DNA of 11,666 nt from Hyphomicrobiales bacterium (GTDB lineage Bacteria; Pseudomonadota; Alphaproteobacteria; Rhizobiales; Xanthobacteraceae): NCBI GenBank assembly GCA_026400425.1, contig JAPLPC010000122.1:1-11666 (forward strand), given 5' to 3'. Below, piece by piece: positions 1 to 5,167 of this stretch (its first letter is position 1; every line of letters starts with the position of its first letter). Both the position numbers and the translations under genes were made by a program. Below the pieces are notes generated by a model, which was given only the letters and a program-made list of their open reading frames with translations, had not been told where the DNA came from and searched no databases.

Positions 1-119
1 AGATCCTCGCGCACCAGCATGGTGGCGACCACGCGATCGGGTGCGGCTTCCACGAAAGTGACACCCATCGACACCGAAAACGGCATCGGAATGCTTTTGA
101 TCTTGTCGAGCGGCGTCAT
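1..119 (-). CDS. PaaI-family thioesterase, N-terminal part (cut by window edge)
   Basis: Only the first 39 codons are inside the window; the gene runs off the left edge on the minus strand. The peptide begins MTPLDKIKSIPMPFSVSMG and continues with a stretch resembling VTFVEAAPDRVVATMLVRED. This looks like the first strand and helix of PaaI/YbgC-type hotdog acyl-CoA thioesterases, which hydrolyse acyl- or aroyl-CoA in the cytoplasm. The ATG at 117-119 is preceded on the minus strand by an AGGGAGA ribosome binding site about 5 bases upstream, which fixes the start. The active-site region (usually an HGG motif near residue 50) lies outside the window, so catalytic competence cannot be judged. 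It is divergent from the BtuF-like gene and may share a promoter region with it. The family call is by recognition of a short stretch and could be another small hotdog protein. Confidence 0.62.
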   Translation of the reverse strand, partial: MTPLDKIKSIPMPFSVSMGVTFVEAAPDRVVATMLVRED

Positions 120-221
120 GCGGATCTCCCTTGTTTCGTCCGTCGTGGCGCGGACTGATGGCCTATGGAAACGGAGACATGCCGCCGTGACAAGTCGGCA
201 TTTCCGCGGCATAGCGATGCG

Positions 222-1013
222 ATGCGCAGCTTTCCGCCCGAACGCATCGTCTGTCTGACGGAAGAAACCGTGGAGACACTGTATCTGCTCGGCGAGCAGG
301 ACCGCATCGTCGGCGTATCCGGCTATGCGGTGCGGCCGCCGCAGGTCCGGCGCGAGAAGCCGCGGGTGTCGGCGTTCATCTCCGCCGACGTGCCGAAGAT
401 TCTGGCGCTGCAGCCGGATATCGTGCTTTGTTTTTCGGACCTGCAAGCCGAGATCGCCGCAGCGCTGGTCCGTGCCGGGGTTGCCGTACATGTCTTCAAT
501 CAGCGCGACATCGCCGGAATCCTGGCGATGATCGCCACTGTGGGCGCTCTGGTCGACGCCAAAACACGGGCCGATACGCTGGTGAAGGCGCTTTCGGCGC
601 GGCTTGCCAGCGTCAAGGATGCAGCAGAGCAGCGGCAGGTCCGGCCGCGGGTCTATTTCGAGGAATGGGACGATCCCCTCATCACGGGCATCGGCTGGGT
701 GTCCGAACTGATCGAACTCGCCGGCGGCATCGACGCGTTTCCGGAACTGCGATCGCAGAAAGCGGCCAAGGACCGAATTGTATCGCCCGACGACGTACTG
801 GCAGCCATGCCGGATATCATTCTCGCCTCCTGGTGCGGCAAGAAGGTTGTGCCCGACAAAATCAGGCAGCGACCGGGTTGGAGCGAGATCCCGGCGGTGC
901 GCAACAATCGCATCATCGAGATCAAATCGCCGCTGATCTTGCAGCCGGGACCGGCGGCGCTGACGGATGGACTCGATGCGATCGTGGCGGCGCTCGCACC
1001 GTTCCAAGACTAG
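222..1013 (+). CDS. BtuF-like cobalamin/Fe-chelate binding protein without signal peptide
   Basis: A periplasmic-binding-protein fold of the BtuF/FecB type (PF01497), which normally delivers vitamin B12 or iron chelates to an ABC importer. The N-terminal lobe opens with ERIVCLTEETVETLYLLGE and a following IVGVSGYAVRPP, typical of this family. The second lobe includes YFEEWDDPLITGIGWVSELI and LAGGIDAFPEL. The ATG at 222 gives 263 residues and puts the first beta strand about 8 residues in. An upstream ATG at 165 would add 19 polar residues. A stop codon at 156-158 prevents any longer N-terminus, so neither start gives a signal peptide or lipobox. That is odd for a transport receptor and suggests a cytoplasmic protein, or one exported by other means. 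No ABC permease or ATPase lies beside it. It converges on the PNPOx-like gene with 9 bases between stops. Neither start has a strong Shine-Dalgarno sequence. The ligand is unknown. Confidence 0.8.
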   Translation: MRSFPPERIVCLTEETVETLYLLGEQDRIVGVSGYAVRPPQVRREKPRVSAFISADVPKILALQPDIVLCFSDLQAEIAAALVRAGVAVHVFNQRDIAGILAMIATVGALVDAKTRADTLVKALSARLASVKDAAEQRQVRPRVYFEEWDDPLITGIGWVSELIELAGGIDAFPELRSQKAAKDRIVSPDDVLAAMPDIILASWCGKKVVPDKIRQRPGWSEIPAVRNNRIIEIKSPLILQPGPAALTDGLDAIVAALAPFQD

Positions 1014-1022
1014 CTTTTTCCG

Positions 1023-1766
1023 TTAGCCGTTCGGATATTGCAGAGCATAGGCTTCCGTCAGTGCATCTTCGAACAACCTGCCATCGCGATAGGCCTGCAA
1101 CGTCGCCGGCCGTTCGACACCTGGCAGCAAGCGCGGACACGGCTCCGGCGCACCGAGCACGGTTTTCACCGGAATGCGCTCGGCATAGATCGGCAATGCG
1201 TAATCCTCGTCATCGTCAGCGACGCCCTTGGCACGGATTTTTGCCGATGCGTCCTCGATCTCCATGGCGATAAAGGATGTCGCTTTCATTTCCTGCGCCG
1301 TCGTTGCGCGCAGGCCGGCGGTGCGATCCGGGAAAAAGCGGTCCACCATCGCGATGCCGGCGCGCTCCTTCTCGTCGGCATCGGTGACGAGATAGGCGTT
1401 TCCGAACGCCATCACCGCACGATAATCCGCCGAATGATTGAAGCCGCAGCGCGCCAGAACGAGGCTGTCTAGAAAGGCCACCGTGAGACAGACACGCTGA
1501 TGCGCGGTCTGGTTCTTCAGCATGCGGCTGGCGCTCGAGCCGTGCCAGTAAAGCCTGCTGCCTTCGCGCCAGAAGAAAGTCGGCGTGCAATAAGGCTGGC
1601 CGTCGATCACATAAGAGACGTGGCACATCATCGACGCATCCAGAATGCGATGCACGGTCTCGTGGTCGTAGAAGCCACGATCATGCCGCCGCTTGACGCG
1701 GTTGCGTCCCGTGAGCGGATAGGTCGGCTTGCCGTGATCTTCTGTGTTCGGTTCGGGCGTACTCAC
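1023..1766 (-). CDS. Pyridoxamine 5'-phosphate oxidase-like FMN-binding protein
   Basis: A 247-residue member of the flavin-reductase-like split-barrel superfamily (PNPOx-like, Pyridox_ox_2 type). After a basic N-terminus (TGRNRVKRRHDRGFYDHET) come strands typical of the family: HVSYVIDGQPYCTPTFFW, then a segment reading RLYWHGSSASRMLK and VCLTVAFLDSLVLAR. These form the usual FMN/phosphate-binding face. Such proteins are cytoplasmic and bind FMN or F420; the substrates of this branch are generally unknown. It is longer than true PdxH oxidases and lacks their recognisable C-terminal signature, so I would not call it pdxH. The start is GTG at 1764-1766, with a GAGGAA ribosome binding site at 1772-1777 (minus sense). 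It is divergent from a MocR-type regulator, an arrangement in which the regulator commonly controls the neighbouring gene. That regulation is inferred. Confidence 0.85.
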   Translation of the reverse strand: MSTPEPNTEDHGKPTYPLTGRNRVKRRHDRGFYDHETVHRILDASMMCHVSYVIDGQPYCTPTFFWREGSRLYWHGSSASRMLKNQTAHQRVCLTVAFLDSLVLARCGFNHSADYRAVMAFGNAYLVTDADEKERAGIAMVDRFFPDRTAGLRATTAQEMKATSFIAMEIEDASAKIRAKGVADDDEDYALPIYAERIPVKTVLGAPEPCPRLLPGVERPATLQAYRDGRLFEDALTEAYALQYPNG

Positions 1767-1794
1767 AGCAATTCCTCAAAGTTAGACGACACGG

Positions 1795-1872
1795 ATTGGT
1801 GCGTTCGAATTGGTTGTAGTCGCCGGATTGGCCTGCGATAGTGCCAATTCTATGCGAAAAAATCCGACCAAT
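1795..1872. promoter_or_regulatory. Candidate MocR operator: five ATTGGT/ATTGGC half-sites
   Basis: The gap between the divergent PNPOx-like and MocR genes contains ATTGGT at 1795-1800, ATTGGT at 1809-1814, ATTGGC at 1827-1832 and the reverse complement GCCAAT at 1843-1848. A further reverse-complement copy, ACCAAT at 1867-1872, lies just inside the regulator's coding region. The first three are direct repeats (starts 14 and 18 bases apart). The third and fourth form an inverted pair with a 10-base spacer. Direct repeats in the intergenic region of a divergent target gene are the usual operator layout for MocR proteins such as GabR and PdxR. The repeats are seen directly; operator function is inferred. 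I could not place -35/-10 boxes with confidence. Confidence 0.5.
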
Positions 1873-3366
1873 TCCCGCGCCTCAAACACGGTCTTCACCG
1901 GCCCGCACACATTGCCGCTCGATGTCGATGGGCCGCATATCGACAAATCCGCTTCCGCACCGGATCGCCTGTATCAGGCGCTTCGCCATGCCATCACGTC
2001 AGGCATGGTGAAGCCGAGCGAGGCCTTGCCGCCGTCGCGGCATCTGGCCGAACAGAGCGGGTTCCGCCGCAATGCCGTCACTGAGGCTTACGAACGCCTG
2101 ATCGCGGACGGGTTTGCCGTGGCGCGCATCGGCTCCGGCACTTTCGTGGCGGAACGCATCCCTTCGGCGATCGCGGTCAAGGCGCCGAAACGCATCGTCA
2201 TCGCCGAGCCGCAGCGCGGCACGCTGGCGCTCGGCTGCACCGATATAGACGAGACCGCGCTGCGCCGGTTTCGCGCGTTTCTCGGCCGCCGGATGCGCGC
2301 CTTCAGCAGCGAGCATCTGCATTACGGCGATCCGCGCGGCAGCTTCGAATTGCGCGTCGCCATCGCCAATCACCTGCTCTCGGCACGCGGCCTGCGCTGC
2401 GATCCCGATCAGATCATGCTGACCTCGGGCACCCAACACGGCTTACGCATCGTGCTGTCTGCCATTCTCAAGCCGGGCGAACAGGTCTGGGTCGAGGACC
2501 CCGGCTACCCTGCCGCGCAAAAATCCATCGCACATTATGGCGGCCAGCCGGTGTCGGTGCCGGTGGACGACCACGGCATGATCGTCGCCATGGGTCGCGC
2601 CGCCGCGCCCCGCGCGCGCGCCGCTTACGTTACGCCATCACATCAATTCCCGCTTGGTGTGCAGATGACGATGCCGCGGCGGCTGGAATTGCTGGATTGG
2701 GCGCACGAGGCTGATGCATTCGTGTTCGAAGACGATTACGACAGCGAATTCCGTTACGACGGCGCGCCGCTGCTATCGCTTGCCGGCATCGATCACCTCC
2801 GTCGCGTGGTCTATATGGGCACGTTTGCCAAAACGCTGTTTCCCGGCCTGCGCATCGGCTACTGCGCGCTGCCTGAAAGTCTCATCGGCCCCGTTGCCGC
2901 CGCGCGTGCCGCCATGGACCGTTTTCCCGCCACACTGATGGAAGGCGCCATTGCTGACATGCTGAACTCCGGCGCCTTTGCTGCCAACCTGCGCAGGATG
3001 CGCGGCTGCTATCGCGACGCCCGCGACGCATTGGCGCACACATTGACGCAAGCTTCCGATGGGCAGCTTACGGTGCCCATCCCGTCGCAGGGTCTGCATC
3101 TGGTCGCCAAATTCGCCACGGCGACGCCGCTACAGATTGCGGCCGATGCGCAAATATCGGCAGGCGCCGAGGGCTGGCTGCTGGCCGATACCTATCTGCG
3201 CGCGCGTCCCGCAGCCGGTTTCGTACTCGGCTTTTCCGGCCATCCCATCCACAAACTAGTTGCCGCCGCCGAAACCCTGGCAAAGGCCTCAACGGACCAA
3301 TTACGCCTTTACCGAAACGCAAAGACAAGCCGCGCCTTGGAACCGTCGCCAAGGGATCGTAATTAG
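1852..3366 (+). CDS. MocR-type transcriptional regulator (GntR HTH fused to PLP aminotransferase fold)
   Basis: A 504-residue cytoplasmic regulator. Residues about 38-105 are a GntR-type winged helix (RLYQALRHAITSG, then LPPSRHLAEQSGFRRNAVTEAYERL and GSGTFV). The rest is a fold-type I aminotransferase domain. Recognisable PLP features are VEDPGYPAAQ, EDDYDSEFRYDG (D294-D297 region) and YMGTFAKTLFPGLRIGY, whose Lys327 should form the Schiff base. The length and order match MocR proteins (GabR, PdxR, TauR), which use PLP or PLP adducts as effector rather than catalysing transamination. The ATG at 1852 is chosen over an in-frame TTG at 1810 because the TTG would place most of the ATTGGY repeat array inside the gene. 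No clear ribosome binding site precedes the ATG, so a leaderless or weakly translated message is possible. The likely target is the divergent PNPOx-like gene plus itself. The effector is not predictable from sequence. Confidence 0.9.
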   Translation: MRKNPTNSRASNTVFTGPHTLPLDVDGPHIDKSASAPDRLYQALRHAITSGMVKPSEALPPSRHLAEQSGFRRNAVTEAYERLIADGFAVARIGSGTFVAERIPSAIAVKAPKRIVIAEPQRGTLALGCTDIDETALRRFRAFLGRRMRAFSSEHLHYGDPRGSFELRVAIANHLLSARGLRCDPDQIMLTSGTQHGLRIVLSAILKPGEQVWVEDPGYPAAQKSIAHYGGQPVSVPVDDHGMIVAMGRAAAPRARAAYVTPSHQFPLGVQMTMPRRLELLDWAHEADAFVFEDDYDSEFRYDGAPLLSLAGIDHLRRVVYMGTFAKTLFPGLRIGYCALPESLIGPVAAARAAMDRFPATLMEGAIADMLNSGAFAANLRRMRGCYRDARDALAHTLTQASDGQLTVPIPSQGLHLVAKFATATPLQIAADAQISAGAEGWLLADTYLRARPAAGFVLGFSGHPIHKLVAAAETLAKASTDQLRLYRNAKTSRALEPSPRDRN

Positions 3367-3441
3367 GGGAACGGTCGCGCGCTTTCAGAATCGGCGCCGC
3401 GTCCGTAGATTGATCAACCATCGGCCCCTCACGGAGACCTC

Positions 3442-3594
3442 ATGTCCGGCAATCGCAACGTGCTCTTCCTCATCATCGGCGCGCTCATCGTCGGCATCGG
3501 CGTTCTCGGCTACAATCTCTATCAGGAGAAGAAGGAGCCGGAGGGCCTGCAGATCAATCTCGGGCCGAGCGGCGTCAAGGTGCAGAACAAATAA
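3442..3594 (+). CDS. Small single-pass membrane protein, 50 aa
   Basis: An unrecognised 50-residue protein. After MSGNRN comes a hydrophobic stretch VLFLIIGALIVGIGVLGYNL (residues 7-26), which should be a single transmembrane helix or uncleaved anchor. A charged segment, YQEKKEPEG, follows, then a short tail, LQINLGPSGVKVQNK, that could form a beta hairpin. The ATG is preceded by GGAG at 3433-3436, a sensible ribosome binding site about 5 bases away. Only 11 bases separate its TAA from the next small exported protein, so the two are probably one transcript. The positively charged, Asn-rich N-terminus followed directly by the helix suggests N-in topology with the tail in the periplasm. Function unknown; I regard it as real because of the ribosome binding site, codon use and membrane-protein architecture. 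Confidence 0.68.
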   Translation: MSGNRNVLFLIIGALIVGIGVLGYNLYQEKKEPEGLQINLGPSGVKVQNK

Positions 3595-3605
3595 CGGATC
3601 GATCG

Positions 3606-3866
3606 ATGCGCAAGGCCTTTGCACTCGGCATTCTCACTGTCGGCATTCTTGCCGTCGTCACCATCGCCTCGCCGGCCTTTGCCGTCGATCAGGTGTCGCG
3701 TGAGGAAGATATCGTCGATTTGCGCCTGGGCCAGCGCATCTGGGTCGATGACGGCTCCTGCCCCACCGGCCAGATCAAGGAAGTGACGGGCGCAACGCTC
3801 GCTGCAGGCGGCGGCGTCGCGCGGGTCATCAAATGCGTGCCCCGCGGCGGCACGCGAGTCCGGTAA
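3606..3866 (+). CDS. Small secreted protein with two cysteines (possibly DUF6719)
   Basis: An 86-residue protein with a clear Sec signal peptide: MRKAFALGILTVGILAVVT, then IASPAFA with probable cleavage after Ala26. The mature part is about 60 residues and contains LRLGQRIWVDDGSCPTGQIK and VIKCVPRGG. Cys52 and Cys77 are the only cysteines and could form a disulfide in the periplasm. The segment LGQRI-VDDG-CP-GQIKEV-GA resembles a small family common in Bradyrhizobium-group genomes that I recall as DUF6719; that name is from memory and should be treated as tentative. It follows the 50-aa membrane protein closely and is probably co-transcribed with it. The ribosome binding site is weak (GGATCGATCG before the ATG). 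A perfect 8-bp dyad lies 11 bases past the stop. Function unknown. Confidence 0.78.
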   Translation: MRKAFALGILTVGILAVVTIASPAFAVDQVSREEDIVDLRLGQRIWVDDGSCPTGQIKEVTGATLAAGGGVARVIKCVPRGGTRVR

Positions 3867-3877
3867 GTGCAGCGTCA

Positions 3878-3897
3878 GCACTGACATAAGTCAGTGC
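3878..3897 (+). terminator. Perfect 8-bp hairpin just after the small secreted protein
   Basis: GCACTGAC (3878-3885), a 4-base loop ATAA, then GTCAGTGC (3890-3897). It starts 11 bases past the stop of the 86-aa secreted protein, which suits a transcript-end or 3'-stabilising hairpin. It has no T-tract behind it, so it is not a classical intrinsic terminator. An operator dyad is the alternative reading. Confidence 0.35.
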
Positions 3898-4119
3898 GCG
3901 ACACGCAATCGGCGATGTGACGACGGCTGCCCGCCGCCTCGATCCCTCTCGCTCATCAGAGTTTTTTTGCGACCACCGGTTCCGGTTGGTCACTGCGACG
4001 TCACGCCCGAGTCACACGCGCTTAACCTAAACCCGCTCTAAGCGAGGCTTGGCGCCACGGAATGCAACTATTTCAGGCAGCTGTGCGTTTGTGCTGCACT
4101 GGGGATAGAGGACGCTGCC

Positions 4120-4365
4120 GTGAAAACCGATTCCGGTCACATAGACGCCAAACAAATCATCGTCCGCGCCGTTGATCCACCTCTGCCGAATGTGATCGAT
4201 CACGACAATGCGGGCGCAGGTTCGCCGACGCTGCAGCGGCTGCGTGACAATGAATGCTCGCAGCAGCAACTGGTGAGACTGGTCGGCTATCGCGGCCCTG
4301 TGACCGATTTGACCGCATGGGATCGCCAGCGCCGCCTGCAGGCGGCACTGCAGGGCGCCAGCTGA
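4120..4365 (+). CDS. Hypothetical protein, 81 aa (uncertain)
   Basis: An unrecognised small ORF with a GTG start, preceded by AGAGGA about 8 bases upstream. The product is hydrophilic, has no signal peptide or membrane segment, and contains one cysteine (NECSQQQL). Its second half is rich in Arg, Gln and Leu (LQRLRDNECSQQQLVRLVGY and TAWDRQRRLQAALQ) and looks helical. Many codons end in G or C, as in neighbouring genes, which favours coding, and no other good gene candidate covers this interval. It ends 3 bases before the stop of the convergent CreA gene. The roughly 250 bases upstream (3867-4119) hold only the hairpin at 3878, an imperfect dyad (GACCA at 3971-3975 with TGGTC at 3987-3991) and a T-run at 3962-3968. 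No function is proposed. Confidence 0.5.
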   Translation: MKTDSGHIDAKQIIVRAVDPPLPNVIDHDNAGAGSPTLQRLRDNECSQQQLVRLVGYRGPVTDLTAWDRQRRLQAALQGAS

Positions 4366-4368
4366 CCA

Positions 4369-4917
4369 TCACTTGATGAAGTCGCCGCACTTCTCGATGG
4401 CGGTATCGGCCTGCCCCCACGGCATGATCGGTACCGACGACGTGGAGTTTTTCGGCGAGCCTTCGATAATTCGGTCGGAATAGACCATATAGACCAAGAC
4501 GTTTCGCTTGGCGTCGCAGCCGCGCACGATCTGCATCTTCTTGAAGAACAGCGAGCGGCGCTGCCGGAACATGTCCTCGCCCTGATCGCTCTTGTTCTTG
4601 AACTTGATCGGGCCGATCTGCCGGCATGCCAGCGAGATGTCGGAGACTTCCTCCGCCAGCCCCAGCCAGCCCTTGAAGCCGCCTTTCTCGGGCACGGTGA
4701 AGTGACAGGCCACGCCCTCGACCTCGGGGTCATCGACTCCGTAGGTGGCAAGCTTGTCGTTCGGGCTCAGCCATTTGAACACGGTGGAGCGGCGGAAAAT
4801 CAGATCGGGCTCATCTGCCGCATGCGCGACACTGGCCGTGCCGATCGCGACGGCGACCAGCGCATGCGCGCCATGGCGCAACCAACCAAAGCGAAAGTTC
4901 GAACCCAACAGCGACAT
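4369..4917 (-). CDS. creA: CreA family exported protein
   Basis: A 182-residue protein of the CreA family, named after the first gene of the E. coli creABCD locus; its biochemical role is unknown. Residues 1-33 form a signal peptide (LRHGAHALVAVAIGTASVAHA, cleavage near AHA|AD), so the mature protein should be periplasmic. Family-typical segments follow: IFRRSTVFKWLSPNDK, then ATYGVDDPEVEGVACHFTVP, EKGGFKGWLGLAEEVSDIS and LACRQIGPIKF. The C-terminal half includes MQIVRGCDAKRNVLVYMVYS and ends KCGDFIK. Cysteines in VACHF, LACRQ, RGCD and KCGD could pair as disulfides. Length is normal for the family. The ATG has a GGAGAG ribosome binding site 6 bases upstream. No CreBC two-component system or CreD is adjacent, which is usual for alphaproteobacterial copies. 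It is divergent from the L,D-transpeptidase gene. Confidence 0.9.
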   Translation of the reverse strand: MSLLGSNFRFGWLRHGAHALVAVAIGTASVAHAADEPDLIFRRSTVFKWLSPNDKLATYGVDDPEVEGVACHFTVPEKGGFKGWLGLAEEVSDISLACRQIGPIKFKNKSDQGEDMFRQRRSLFFKKMQIVRGCDAKRNVLVYMVYSDRIIEGSPKNSTSSVPIMPWGQADTAIEKCGDFIK

Positions 4918-5036
4918 TCAACTCTCCGTGTTTCACATTGCCTATGTAGCGCTTACGCCGCGCGGCGGAAGACCACAGGCGGTCGCGTTAATCCAATGTG
5001 AGTGTTTTTTGTTAGGTTCATTCGGAAGTCTGCAGC

Positions 5037-5051
5037 GGCGCGATTCGCGCC
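5037..5051. repeat. Short GC-rich hairpin upstream of the L,D-transpeptidase
   Basis: GGCGCG (5037-5042), ATT, CGCGCC (5046-5051): a perfect 6-bp stem with a 3-base loop, in the 250-base gap between the divergent CreA and L,D-transpeptidase genes. It could be a regulatory dyad or incidental. The rest of 4918-5088 shows no other feature I can support. Confidence 0.3.
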
Positions 5052-5088
5052 ACCGGTGAACGCCTTTTGCGTCCGCGACACTAAATCT

Positions 5089-5136
5089 GAGCATGACGTG
5101 GTCCAAAACCGGAGTTTGCCTTCCGGTGTCATGCTC
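5089..5136. repeat. Dispersed palindromic repeat of the GAGCATGA...TCATGCTC type
   Basis: Outer arms GAGCATGAC (5089-5097) and GTCATGCTC (5128-5136) are perfect reverse complements. Inside them ACCGGA (5108-5113) and TCCGGT (5122-5127) make a second 6-bp stem with an 8-base loop. The pattern GAGCATGA, AAAACCGG, TTCCGG, TCATGCTC matches a palindromic intergenic repeat I recognise as very common in Bradyrhizobium and other Rhizobiales; this copy is slightly degenerate. The ATG in the left arm opens the longest reading frame for the L,D-transpeptidase but is unlikely to be its real start. Confidence 0.72.
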
Positions 5137-5167
5137 TAAACCCATTGAACGGATTCGAGGACACAGC

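Noticed and set aside
165..221. N-terminal extension of the BtuF-like protein from ATG 165
   Set aside because: Adds 19 polar residues with no signal-peptide character and no better ribosome binding site; kept only as an alternative start.
428..1273. 281-residue plus-strand frame spanning the BtuF-like stop and the PNPOx-like gene
   Set aside because: Out of frame with both real genes, with an Arg-rich composition typical of a frame-shifted shadow.
3962..3991. T-run (3962-3968) beside an imperfect dyad, possible intrinsic terminator
   Set aside because: The T-run comes before the dyad on the plus strand and would be an A-run after it on the minus strand, so it fits a terminator in neither direction.
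4027..4269. 80-residue minus-strand frame overlapping the 81-aa hypothetical
   Set aside because: No ribosome binding site or recognisable family; the overlapping plus-strand frame has better codon use and a plausible start signal.
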